Source: Helichrysum umbraculigerum (taxonomy: Eukaryota > Streptophyta > Magnoliopsida > Asterales > Asteraceae). From it: a DNA stretch of 64,000 bases. The stretch covers positions 81,505,337 to 81,569,336 of the forward strand of contig CATIUR010000004.1 in assembly GCA_949592205.1 (NCBI GenBank), written 5' to 3'. Position 1 is the first letter of the stretch. Each line of letters opens with the position of its first letter. The notes under the pieces were generated by a model. It was not told the origin of the DNA. It did no database searches and saw nothing but the letters and a program-made list of their open reading frames with translations. Positions 34,138 to 45,339 of the stretch are shown one piece after another. The position numbers and the translations under genes are program-made.

Positions 34138-34152
34138 AGATTGTATGTATTT
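34138..34152. repeat. TSD of SINE (left)
   Basis: AGATTGTATGTATTT; the identical 15 bp occur at 44886-44900 after the A tail. Confidence 0.9.
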
Positions 34153-34194
34153 TATCGGATGTCCCTGATGAAGGAGAGGTCTCGGGTTCGAGCC
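34153..34194 (+). mobile_element. tRNA-derived SINE, 5' part (split by element C)
   Basis: Contains GGTCTCGGGTTCGAGCC, a clear RNA polymerase III B box. Element C interrupts it immediately after GAGCC and the rest resumes at 44773. The A box is weak or missing, so the 5' end may be truncated. Confidence 0.8.
34190..34194. repeat. TSD of gypsy C (left)
   Basis: GAGCC, repeated at 44773-44777. Confidence 0.95.
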
Positions 34195-35292
34195 TGTAAC
34201 ACCCCCAAATTTAATGATTTGCGGAAGCTTGATTTGGGTGTTACTAATCAATAACAAAGCACAAAGATATATAGTAAACGACTCTATATGCGTCGTTTTA
34301 ACAAAATATATTGATAATGGAAATGTTTACAACATTTAAAGCTTTACATAGCTCGAGTTTAAATAAAAGGAGATTTCAGTACATAAGTACTTGTACAAAA
34401 TATACTAATGCAAGAAAATCTCAATCATCTGCATGCTGACTCGAGCTAAAGTCCTGAAGCAGAAACATCCTACTGCTTGGTACCTGCGATATATGCTAAA
34501 AGGTCAGCTAAAAGCTGGTGAGCTCACAGGTTTGAAATCAGTTATTATAGTATGAACTGCAAAATTTAAATAATGAATTGCATCCAGCAATTTAATGATA
34601 GTCATCGTGTATACAGCCATGAGCACATAGTTGAGCTTAACTCGAGGGCCGGGTCCCCTATAGAGAATTCCGGGCGAGGTGCCTCCACGAATGCCTAATC
34701 CACATTCGTCTTCCCAAATATTAGTACGTCCGTTTACCCGGTTAGTGCTTGCTAACCCGGACGAGGTGGGTCAATCCTATATGGTACCATATACTAATAT
34801 TCACGCTACAACGTATTAACAACTATGCTGACGGAGGACTTTAAATGATTAGTTTCGAAAAACTCAAGTAGTATATGAAAAGTTGGTACTTGCGTTCACA
34901 TGTTAGAAGTTGAGCAATATATCACACCCCTGAGTAAAATAATAAAAGAGGGGCTATGAGACTCACCTGAGTCTGAAAGCGTTTAAACAAACGTAAGTTG
35001 ATTAGCCGAGTATGAAGTCCAAAGACTTGTAACCTGAGGGTGTCCACGACACGCGATGGTTATAAACATGATTGGGTATCTCAAAAGATCACCCTTGTAG
35101 TTGTTACACAACTATATATATGTCCAAATTACTACGATTTGGTTGATTTGTTAAGTGTTTGAAATCATGTACGGCCCGTTGGTGACGGATTCGTAATAAT
35201 AATCTCAACTATTATTATTTTGATTTCGTTGCGTTTTACTTGAAAAAATGTGTTTTGATTGTGTTTTAGAAGCCGTTACGGAATCTAAGTAC

Positions 35293-35364
35293 GGGGGTCC
35301 GGGGGCAGCGCCCCTGGTAGCGGGGTCCAAGGGGCAGAGCCCCTGGCTGGGGTCGAGCTGCCAG
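35293..35364. repeat. GC-rich hairpin module, C 3' LTR
   Basis: Two units of the GGGGTCCAAGGGGC...CCCCTGGC type. The other C LTR has three. Confidence 0.75.
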
Positions 35365-35495
35365 GTCAGCTTGGAAAATTTTTATTTCTACTATATTGCT
35401 TTAAGGAAAAACGCATCTGGACTTGAATTTGGGTAAAATCGAGTGATGAATTTCGAGTCTCGACACTTAGTAAAAATCTGAGTTTTCTGTGTTTT

Positions 35496-35780
35496 GTGAC
35501 ACAATATGCGACACAAAGGTAGTTATGCGACACAAGGGTTGTGTCGCATAGGAATGCGACACAATGTCTATGCGACACAATGGTTGTGTCGCATAGATGC
35601 GAGATGCTGATTCAACAACGACATAGTGATTGTGTCGTATGGGGTATGCGACATAGTGGTTGTGTCGCAGGTCTTGCGACACTGATTATCGGGTACGACA
35701 CAAGGTACGACACAAGGGATTTTTATGCGACACAAAGGTCAAAATACGACACAACATGCGACACAAGGCTTGTGTCGCAT
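35496..35780. repeat. TGCGACACAA / TTGTGTCGCA array, C 3' LTR
   Basis: Same motif class as in element B, in the C LTR. About twenty copies in 285 bp with head-to-head pairs such as TGCGACACAAGG then TTGTGTCGCA. Confidence 0.85.
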
Positions 35781-36671
35781 GGATGAACACCAGCCCAGAA
35801 AGTCCGGCTGTTAATGTTTTTCCGGCCAAAATTCCGTTTTAAACTCGTTTTTAAGCTATGAAATCGTGTTATATACTTAGTAAAGGACATATATATGTTA
35901 TATAAACAACCACAAGTGAAAAATACTAAGATTCGAGAGATTTCGGGATTTTGTCGGAAACTTACAATTTGCCGAAATGAAAATCCGGAAAGATAGCGTT
36001 GTAGATCGTCGCGAGGTGGTCGTGAATCTCTAAAAATATTGATGATACGAGTGCGTTTGGTAGTAGTATTTTGCGATTTTAATGGTTTTGGGGTGTTTTT
36101 TTCTTTTTAGAGAGAAAAGATAAGAGAGAGATAGAAGAAAGAGATGAAATGAAGAAGAAAAGTGGGAGGTGGGGGTTTATCCCCATTTTTCAGTTTTCTC
36201 CCCGCGTTCCGCGCGGTGTTCGTTTTCTCCGTCATTTAACGTTTGAAACAATTATTTACATTTTAATTATAAGTTTTAAAATACAATTTATTACGAAATG
36301 TTTTGTTTAAATATTTTACACATCAATTTATATTGGAGTTATAAAATGTAAGTTTGTTTATTTAGTTTGCGCGTTTTAATATTTTAAATTGTGTAAGTTC
36401 GGTTTGTACGATACGAATGAATACGAAATATTATCATAATAATATTTTTGACATAAAAGCGTTATTTAATAAAATTGGTCACCAACGTCCGTATTAAATT
36501 GAATCGAAATACATTCGATTTAAATTGCGTACGATTAAATCCAATCGCATTTTCGTATATATTCAACAATATATATAATTCGATACGTTAATTAGCCTAA
36601 CACAGAACTAATTACATGTATTAACATACGATTAGGCACTAATTACTAGTCCTAATTTAGCGGGTGTTACA

Positions 36672-36682
36672 TTCTCCCCCTG
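36672..36682 (-). promoter_or_regulatory. gypsy C polypurine tract
   Basis: CAGGGGGAGAA on the element strand, abutting the left LTR. Confidence 0.85.
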
Positions 36683-36705
36683 TTAGAAGAATTTCGTCCC
36701 GAAAT

Positions 36706-39700
36706 TTAGCTTGAGGTCGCGTTTGATGTAGAATCAGTGAAGAGTTGAGGATATTTGAGTCGCATTTGGTCTTCCCGTTCCCAGGTGAATTCCAGACCAC
36801 GCCGCGAATTCCATCTGACCTTGACGATGGGAATACGACTTTGTTTTAATTGTTTGACCTCACGGTCCATGATTTCAGCGGGTTCCTCAACGAAATGAAG
36901 TTTGTCGTCGACTCGAATTTCATCGAGTGGAATGATAAGTGTCTCATCAGACAGACACTTCTTCAGATTTGAAATATGAAAAGTGGGGTGCACGCTGCTG
37001 AGTTCGGATGGCAGCTGCAATCGATAAGCTACGGGGCCAATCCGTTCGAGGATCTCAAAAGGCCCGATGTACCTGGGATTCAACTTCCCGCGTTTGCCAA
37101 AACGGATGACGCCTTTCCAAGGCGATACTTTTAAGAGTACTCGATCCCCAACTTGGAACTCGAGTAGTTTGCGTCTCACGTCAGCATAACTTTTCTGACG
37201 ATCACGTGCGGCTTTGAGTCGATTTTGGATTTCCACAATTTTCTCGGTGGAGGCGAGAATGAGTTCGGGACTAGTGAGTTGACTATCTCCCACTTCAGTC
37301 CAACAGATCGGTGATCGGCACTTACGACCGTACAGTGCCTCAAAAGGTGCAGCCTTAATGCTGGCGTGATAGCTGTTATTGTACGAGAATTCGCACAACG
37401 GTAGATGTCTTTCCCAGTTTGTACCGAAATCAACTACACAGGCGCGTAGCATATCTTCCAGTGTCTGAATGGTTCGTTCACTTTGGTCGTCGGTTTGAGG
37501 ATGGTATGCGGTACTCATATCAAGACGAGTACCCAAAGCTTTTTGAAGTGATTGCCAAAAACGAGAAGTGAAACGGGCATCTCTGTCAGAGATGATCGAG
37601 ATTGGAACACCGTGATGAGAAACGATTTCCTTGATGTAGATTTGTGCAAGGCGTTCCATTTTATCGTTTTCCTTGATTGCCAGGAAATGAGCAGATTTGG
37701 TGAGACGATCGACGATCACCTAAATGGTATCGCAACCGTTCGACGACTTGGGTAGTTTGGTTATGAAATCCATGGCAATTTGTTCCCATTTCCATTCAGG
37801 GATTTCAGGTTGTTGGAGTAAACCAGGCGGTTTCTGATGTTCGGTTTTGACTTTCGAGCAAGTAAGACACTTGCTGACATAAGTGGCGATTTCGGCCTTC
37901 ATGTTTGGCCACCAATAAAATTCCTTGATGCCGTGGTACATCTTATCGGATCCTGGATGGATAGAATATTTAGACTTGTGAGCTTCATCCATCACCAAGT
38001 CTCGTAGGTTCCCGAAATTAGGCAACCAGATTCGGTTTGAGAAATACCTAATCCCGTTAGATTTGACTTCAAATTGTTTGTCAATACCCCGCAAGGCTTC
38101 ATTTTTGATGTTTTCAGGTTTCAGGGCTTCGATCTGAGCGGTATGAATTTGAACGGTAAGGTCGTTGTGAATGGTCATACTGAGGGCTCGGACTCGAAGT
38201 GGTTTTGGTCGTTCCTTTCGACTGAGGGCGTCGGCTACAACGTTAGCCTTCCCTGGATGGTACTTGATCTCGCAATCGTAATCGGTAAGCAACTCGACCC
38301 ATCGACGTTGCCTTATATTGAGATCCTTCTGATCGAATATATGTTGGAGACTTTTATGATCGGTAAAGATGGTGCACTTAGTGCCGTAGAGATAATGTCT
38401 CCAGATTTTGAGAGCAAAAACGACAGCTCCAAGTTCGAGATCATGAGTGGTGTAGTTCTTTTCGTGAATTTTCAGCTGTCGTGAGGCATAGGCAATGACC
38501 TTGTCTCGTTGCATCAACACGCAACCGAGACCTTGGTGAGAAGCATCGCAGTATACCACGAAGTCATCAGTGCCTTCGGGTAAGGATAGAATTGGAGCAC
38601 TGCAAAGCTTTTGTTTCAAAAGTTGGAATGCTGACTCTTGTTTATCGGTCCAATCGAACCTTTTGTCCTTCTGAGTCAGTACCATAAGTGGTTGAGCTAT
38701 TTTGGAGAAATTTTCGATAAATCGCCGATAGTACCCAGCAAGACCCAAGAATTGTCGTACTTCAGTTGCAGAGGTGGGTGCTTGCCAGTCTTTGATAGCC
38801 TCGATTTTTGATGGGTCAACGTGGATTCCCTGACTGTCGATCACGTGACCAAGGAATTGAACAGTTTGTATCCAGAACTCACACTTAGAGAATTTGGCAT
38901 AAAGCTCCTCGTGTCTAAGTAGTTCGAGGATGGTTTTGAGGTGTTGCGCATGTTCTTGCTCGTTGCGCGAGTAAATGAGTATGTCATCAATAAAGACAAT
39001 GACAAACTTGTCGAGGTAAGGTTTGCACACCCGGTTCATGAGGTCCATGAATACAGCCGGTGCGTTTGTTAGACCAAAGGGCATCACTTGGAATTCGTAG
39101 TGCCCGTAACGAGTTCTGAAAGCAGTTTTCGGAATATCGGTGTCGCGAACTCGTAACTGATGATAGCCTGATCGCAGGTCGATTTTTGAGTAGAAGCTTG
39201 AACCCTGAAGTTGGTCGAATAGATCATCAATGCGAGGAAGTGGGTATCGGTTTTTGACGGTCAATTTGTTCAATTCTCGATAGTCGATGCACATTCTGAA
39301 TGAACCGTCCTTCTTTTTAACAAATAAGACCGGAGCTCCCCAAGGTGAAGAACTTGGTCTAATGAATCCTCTATCCAGAAGTTCCTGTAACTGGGCAGAC
39401 AACTCCTGAAGTTCGGATGGGGATAAACGGTACGGTGCACGGGCCACCGGTGCGGCACCCGGCACGAGATCAATTGAGAACTCAACCTGTCTAGATGGAG
39501 GTAAACCAGGTAGTTCTTCCGGAAAGACTTCGGGAAAGTCTCTAACAATTGGCACATCCTCAAGTCACTTCTCCTCCGACTTCTTCTCTATGATGTGTGC
39601 GAGTATTGCAGGGTAACCCTTTCTCAGAAATTTTCGGGTTTTTAAGCAAGAGATGATATTGAGTCTCGTCCCACCGGTCTCCCCCTGTATGATCAAGGTT

Positions 39701-41165
39701 CCACCGGCAGCGAGTGGAATGCGGACAATCTTATCGTAACAAACGATTTCTGCTCGGTGTTTGGACAACCAGTCCATTCCAATGATGACGTCGAAACTTC
39801 CGATTTCAACGGGTACAAGATCGATTGAAAATGTTTCATCAGCTAGGTTTAAAGTGCAATTAGGTATCACACTATCGGTTTCTATAAGTCCCCCATTTGC
39901 TAGCTCTACAGTGTACTTAACATCTAAGGCAACAGGAGTGATGTCAAGTAGTGGACAAAAGTCATCAGAGATAAAGCTTCTATCAGCACCAGTATCAAAT
40001 AGAACAGAAGCATGTAAGTTGTTGAGGAGGAACATACCCGAGACCACATTCGGGTCTTGGCGGGCGTCCCCAGATTTGATGACGAAGGCTCTGCTTCGGG
40101 TGTTGTTGTTGTTGCTGTTGCGGTTGTTGTTGTTGTTGTTGTTGTTGTTGTTATTCTTCAGCTTGGGGCACGTGTCCCTGAAGTGTCCGGGTTTCCCACA
40201 CTCAAAACAGACTTTGGGTGGTCTGGTGTTGTTGTTGGGATTGTTGTTGGCAGGAGAATTGCAGTCTTTGGTGAGATGGCCGTACCTCTTGCAATTGTTG
40301 CAAAAGGGACCACAAGGGCCTTCATGGTGACGGCTGCACTTGGAACAATAGGGTTTGTTCCCAGTGTAGCCCCGTGTGATATCAGTGGTGGTGTTGTAGG
40401 CTTTGATGGTGTCGGGTTTCTTGTTTTGTTGGTTGGAGTGGTTGTTGTGGTAGTCAGACCACTTTCGCTTGTTGTTTTGGTACGATGAAGTGGGTGGTTC
40501 AGAATCTTGGCTCATGGACATCAGATCTTGGGCCAATAGGATTGCACCGTCAATGGTGGTTTGTTTGGAAGAGGCAACATGCCCCCGAACAGGCTCGGGA
40601 AGGCCAAGGATGTACTTCCTGATTTTATCAGGTTCTGTGCTTACCATGGCTGGGCGGAGGGCAGCGAGTTGTTGGAATCTGGTGGTATAACCATCGATAT
40701 CACCACCCTGAACCTTTAGGTTCCAGAACTCCTCGTCCAGCTTTTGGAGTTTGGCGATTGAGCAGTATTTGGCAGTGAGTTTTGCTTTCAAGTCCTCCCA
40801 AGAGAGTTGGTAGGCAGTGTCAGCACCCACTGATTGGGTATATTCCACCAAGAGTGGGCATCATCTTCAAGAGAGCAGGTGGCGAAGTTTACTTTGTCGT
40901 TCTCCACGCATTTGCTGACACGGAAAACAGTTTCCATTTTCTCGAACCATCTGATAAGTCCGATGGCTCCTTCAGAACCCTTGAAGCTGGAGGGTTTGCA
41001 GCTTTGAAAGTCCTTGTAAGAACAAGGTTTAGCAGTAGTGGTTTCAGCGGCATCGCTGTTTCTGGTGGAGTTTTGTGGGGTATTCCGAGCCAAGGCTTCA
41101 GTAACAGCCTGGGTTATAAGCGATGTAAGCTGAGCATCGGTGTATGGTCTTGACTTTGGCGGCAT
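36706..41165 (-). pseudogene. gag-pol: gypsy C gag-pol, broken
   Basis: Start at 41165 (MPPKSRPYTDAQLTSL). Gag domain, then zinc motifs CSKCSRHHEGPC, CNNCKRYGHLTKDC and CFECGKPGHFRDTC, all ligands kept, then an Asn-rich linker. Protease DTGADRSFIS near 40000; RT with FIDD near 38990; RNase H DASHQGLGC; integrase with CLTCSK, intact SDRD near 37590 and GERT-type glutamate region; chromodomain-like tail to 36706. Lesions: a 4-base deletion relative to D near 40850 shifts the frame in gag; TGA 39565-39567 between gag and protease; TAG 37720-37722 in the integrase where D has Trp. All catalytic residues I could check are kept, so decay seems recent. Confidence 0.9.
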
Positions 41166-41454
41166 GATTCTTCAATAAAAGAAATGAAGATACATGAGAT
41201 TTCGTAGGAAAGTTGTATTTATTATAGATGTACATGTATAAAAGCAGTAATACATGACATCAACATGGAAAAATGACAATTAATATGAGTTGAACAACAA
41301 GGAATATTTGATAGCTATTATGAGTTCAAAGGTTACATCATACAGAGTTATTACAAAAGGTGTCGGGAATTGTTACATCCGACCGAATTTTAGAGTAGCG
41401 CGTAGATAGTTACTAGATTACAGGATAGATTACAAGACAAAGACTACACTAGTC

Positions 41455-41940
41455 TTAACGTAGATTAATTTGTTCCATCATCGTGACAAGACGGTCCACA
41501 GTGTTTGCGAGTCTGCTAGCTTGACGGGCGTTATCTTCTGCTAGTGTTAGTCGTTGTGTTAGTCCACGGGCATACTCTTCTGCTTCATGTGAACGCTGTT
41601 CACATTCTTCCATCCTTTGATGCAGGAGGGCATTTTCCACGCTTATCGCTATTACTTGGTTGCGAAGGACATCCATGTTGTTGTTTGTGGTTTCCAGGTC
41701 GTCGGAGACTTGTTCGATGCGTTCAAGGGATGTAAGTCTCCAGTTTTCGTTTGTTTCTTGCAACACGACATCCATGGTGCGAAGTCGCTGCTCGTGTTGG
41801 TTCACCCTAGCGGCTAAGGCCGGAAAGGTGAAGTGAGTGGGGTACGGGCCAGCTCGAGGCAACCTGGCGTTCCTCCTAGCTACACTTGGGTTCTGCGACC
41901 CGGATTGAGGGCGAGATGAATTTGATGGTGTGTTTGCCAT
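41455..41940 (-). CDS. pre-gag coiled-coil ORF of element C, intact
   Basis: An uninterrupted 161-residue frame, beginning MANTPSNSSRPQSGSQNP and ending DRLVTMMEQINLR. N-terminal 45 residues: Ser/Pro/Arg-rich and probably disordered. Residues about 46-160: almost continuous coiled coil (VNQHEQRLRTMDVVLQETN, MEECEQRSHEAEEYARGL). It is the best preserved copy of an ORF shared with A and D, although the neighbouring gag-pol is broken. No Cys/His motif, transmembrane segment or signal peptide. It lies between PBS and gag, 290 bp before gag and on the same strand, so it would be the first ORF on the genomic RNA. Function unknown. Confidence 0.7.
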   Translation of the reverse strand: MANTPSNSSRPQSGSQNPSVARRNARLPRAGPYPTHFTFPALAARVNQHEQRLRTMDVVLQETNENWRLTSLERIEQVSDDLETTNNNMDVLRNQVIAISVENALLHQRMEECEQRSHEAEEYARGLTQRLTLAEDNARQASRLANTVDRLVTMMEQINLR

Positions 41941-42268
41941 TTCTGAGACAAAACGTTAGTAAGATTGAGGCCTATATTCATATAGCTCCTATATAATATA
42001 GCCTATTGAGTGTCTAGCATAAACATGTTTAAGTCTCGGTTCTCTCGAGGTCAGAGTCTTCTATTGTACCCTGTTCAGCCATAACTACTTTCAGATCTTA
42101 CATCATCCTTGCTTAATTGTACATAGTTGATCAGGCTATGTTAAATTAAACTCGTATGATGTAATCACTGAACCAGTTATACCTAATAAGGAATACCGCC
42201 TAATGGTCATAGTCTAGGTCCACTAAATGCAACCTAGTTCACTATAACCTTAGTCTCTGATACCAATC
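41941..42268 (-). other. element C leader with PBS
   Basis: About 330 bp from the 5' LTR to the pre-gag ORF; non-coding. The PBS at 42253-42265 reads TGGTATCAGAGAC on the element strand, one change from the initiator tRNA-Met complement. Confidence 0.8.
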
Positions 42269-44772
42269 TGTAACACCCCTAAATTTAATGATTTGCGGAA
42301 GCTTGATTTGGGTGTTACTAATCAATAACAAAGCACAAAGATATATAGTAAACGACTCTATATGCGTCGTTTTAACAAAATATATTGATAATGGAAATGT
42401 TTACAACATTTAAAGCTTTACATAGCTAGAGTTTAAATAAAAGGAGATTTCAGTACATAAGTACTTGTACAAAATATACTAATGCAAGAAAATCTCAATC
42501 GTCTGCATGCTGACTCGAGCTAAAGTCCTGAAGCAGAAACATCCTATTGCTTGGTACCTGCGATATATGCTAAAAGGTCAGCTAAAAGCTGGTGAGCTCA
42601 CAGGTTTGAAATCAGTTATTATAGTATGAACCGCAAAATTTAAATAATGAATTGCATCCAGCAATTTAATGATAGTCATCGTGTATACAGCCATGAGCAC
42701 ATAGTTGAGCTTAACTCGAGGGCCGGGTCCCCTATAGAGAATTCCGGGCGAGGTGCCTCCACGAATGCCTAATCCACATTCGTCTTCCCAAATATTAGTA
42801 CGTCCGTTTACCCGGTTAGTGCTTGCTAACCCGGACGAGGTGGGTCAATCCTATATGGTACCACAAACTAATATTCACGCTACAACGTATTAACAACTAT
42901 GATGACGGAGGACTTTAAATGATTAGTTTCGAAAAACTCATGTAGTATATGAAAAGTTGGTACTTGCGTTCACATGTTAGAAGTTGAGCAATATATCACA
43001 CCCCTGAGTAAAACAATAAAAGAAGGGCTATGAGACTCACCTGAGTCTGAAAGCGTTTAAACAAACGTAAGTTGATTAGCCGAGTATGAAGTCCAAAGAC
43101 TTGTAACCTGAGGGTGTCCACGACACGCGATGGTTATAAACATGATTGGGTATCTCAAAAGATCACCCTTGTAGTTGTTACACAACTATATATATGTCCA
43201 AATTACTACGATTTGGTTGATTTGTTAAGTGTTTGAAAACATGTACGGCCCGTTGGTGACGGATTCGTAATAATAATCTCAACTATTATTATTTTGATTT
43301 CGTGGCGTTTTACTTGAAAAAATGTGTTTTGATTGTGTTTTAGAAGCCGTTACGGAATCTAAGTACGGGGGTCCGGGGGCAGCGCCCCTGGTAGCGGGGT
43401 CCAAGGGGCGGCAGCCCCTGGCGGGGTCCAAGGGGCAGAGCCCCTGGCTGGGGTCGAGCTGCCAGGTCAGCTTGGAAAATTTTTATTTCTACTATATTGC
43501 TTTAAGGAAAAACGCATCTGGACTTGAATTTGGGTAAAATCGAGTGATGAATTTCGAGTCTCGACACTTAGTAAAAATCTGAGTTTTCTGTGTTTTGCGA
43601 CACAATATGCGACACAAAGGTAGTTATGCGACACAAGGGTCGTGTCGCATAGGAATGCGACACAATGTCTATGCGACACAATGGTTGTGTCGCATAGATG
43701 CGAGATGCTGATTCAACAGCGACATAGTGATTGTGTCGTATGGGGTATGCGACATAGTGGTTGTGTCGCAGGTCTTGCGACACTGATTATCGGGTACGAC
43801 ACAAGGTACGACACAAGGGATTTTTATGCGACACAAAGGTCAAAATACGACACAACATGCGACACAAGGCTTGTGTCGCATGGATGAACACCAGCCCAGA
43901 AAGTCCGGCTGTTAATGTTTTTCCGGCCAAAATTCCATTTTAAACTCGTTTTTAAGCTATGAAATCGTGTTATATACTTAGTAAGGGACATATATATGTT
44001 ATATAAACAACCACAAATGAAAAATACTAAGATTCGAGAGATTTCGGGATTTTGTCGGAAACTTACAATTTGCCGAAATGAAAATCCGGAAAGATAGCGT
44101 TGTAGATCGTCGCGAGGTGGTTGTGAATCTCTAAAAATATTGATGATACGAGTGCGTTTGGTAGTAGTATTTTGCGATTTTAATGGTTTTGGGGTGTTTT
44201 TTTCTTTTTAGAGAGAAAAGATAAGAGAGAGATAGAAGAAAGAGATGAAATGAAGAAGAAAAGTGGGAGGTGGGGGTTTATCCCCACTTTTCAGTTTTCT
44301 CCCCGCGTTCCGCGCGGTGTTCGTTTTCTCCGTCATTTAACGTTTGAAACAATTATTTACATTTTAATTATAAGTTTTAAAATACAATTTATTACGAAAT
44401 GTTTTGTTTAAATATTTTACACATCAATTTATATTGGAGTTATAAAATGTAAGTTTGTTTATTTAGTTTGCGCGTTTTAATATTTTAAATTGTGTAAGTT
44501 CGGTTTGTACGATACGAATGAATACGAAATATTATCATAATAATATTTTTGACATAAAAGCGTTATTTAATAAAATTGGTCACCAACGTCCGTATTAAAT
44601 TGAATCGAAATACATTCGATTTAAATTGCGTACGATTAAATCCAATCGCATTTTCGTATATATTCAACAATATATATAATTCGATACGTTAATTAGCCTA
44701 ACACAGAACTAATTACATGTATTAACATACGATTAGGCACTAATTACTAGTCCTAATTTAGCGGGTGTTACA
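42269..44772 (-). repeat. gypsy C 5' LTR (right copy)
   Basis: 2,504 bp, TGTAACACCCC...GGGTGTTACA. GC module 43366-43468 (three units); TGTGTCGCA array 43597-43881. Confidence 0.95.
43597..43881. repeat. TGTGTCGCA array, C 5' LTR
   Basis: Same array as 35496-35780 at an 8,101-bp offset, with a few substitutions. Confidence 0.85.
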
Positions 44773-44885
44773 GAGCCTCTCCTGAGGGTTTCCTCTTTGG
44801 TTGCAGCTGGATGTGGTTGGTAGTGGTGGCACGATGATACTCCATTACTGGGCCGATGGATTTGCTGCTCTAAAAAAAAAAAAAA
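44773..44885 (+). mobile_element. tRNA-derived SINE, 3' part with A tail
   Basis: Continues the SINE after element C (TCTCCTGAGGG...TTTGCTGCTC) and ends in a run of A at 44872-44886. The A tail is followed by the 15-bp duplicate of 34138-34152. Joined length is about 155 bp including the tail. Confidence 0.85.
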
Positions 44886-44900
44886 AGATTGTATGTATTT

Positions 44901-45339
44901 GAACAAAGTTTACTTGTTAGATTGTTGTTAGATTATTAAATTGTTTGGTAGATATGATTTTGTATATATTTTACTTCATGTATATATTATGTTTTCAGGT
45001 TTTAACAACTCCGATCTGACCTTCCGACCTAACCGATCCGACTGGTCCGACCAGAAATTGACATTAATCCGGTTCGACTAAAAAACCGGGTTTTAAAAAT
45101 TGAGTGTATTATATTATCTCTCAAAGATGTGTCATATATATAGTGTCTCCATACTTTCCTGAGCATAATATCCATTCTCACCTCCATCCATCATTCCTCT
45201 CTTTAATTTCTCTTGAAGGGCTATCTCTCTCTTTCACCCACTAAATAAATATGACGATGAGACCACAAAGAATTATCGAAATGTTGACAAAAGTCATATA
45301 ATAAAATAACAAGCTAGAGAGGGGTAGCTGAAGCAGCTG
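44901..45339 (+). promoter_or_regulatory. proximal promoter and leader of the HD-Zip gene
   Basis: TATATATAG at 45134-45142 is a good TATA box. A CT-rich stretch at about 45195-45240 resembles a plant leader. The SINE tail and element C end only 230 and 360 bp upstream of the TATA box. Around 45001-45095 several CCGA/GGTCCGACC words occur; I do not recognise this repeat. Confidence 0.5.
45251..45301 (+). CDS. upstream ORF in HD-Zip leader (16 codons)
   Basis: ATG at 45251 opens MTMRPQRIIEMLTKVI and stops at 45301, 38 bp before the main start. If transcription starts near the TATA box it would be in the 5' leader and could reduce translation of the main ORF. Whether it is conserved is untested. 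Confidence 0.3.
   Translation: MTMRPQRIIEMLTKVI

Larger units (their letters stand above)
34195..36671 (-). repeat. gypsy C 3' LTR (left copy)
   Basis: 2,477 bp. It is 27 bp shorter than the right copy because one unit of the GC-rich module is missing. Includes GC module 35293-35364, TGTGTCGCA array 35496-35780, donor-like ACTTAC (minus-strand GTAAGT) at 35960-35965 and acceptor-like site at 34484-34485. Confidence 0.95.
34195..44772 (-). mobile_element. Ty3/gypsy element C, inserted in a SINE
   Basis: A 10,578-bp minus-strand element with LTRs 34195-36671 and 42269-44772, TSD GAGCC, PBS, pre-gag ORF, gag-pol and polypurine tract. The protein sequences are very close to D and clearly related to A (same chromovirus-like lineage). 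The gag-pol frame carries one frameshift and two stops. The PBS has one change from the consensus. It lies directly upstream of the HD-Zip gene. Confidence 0.95.

Noticed and set aside
40057..40488. Val/Leu-rich frames that look like membrane segments, also at 57536-57806
   Set aside because: Antisense of the Asn-rich linker (GTT repeats) in the gag of C and D.
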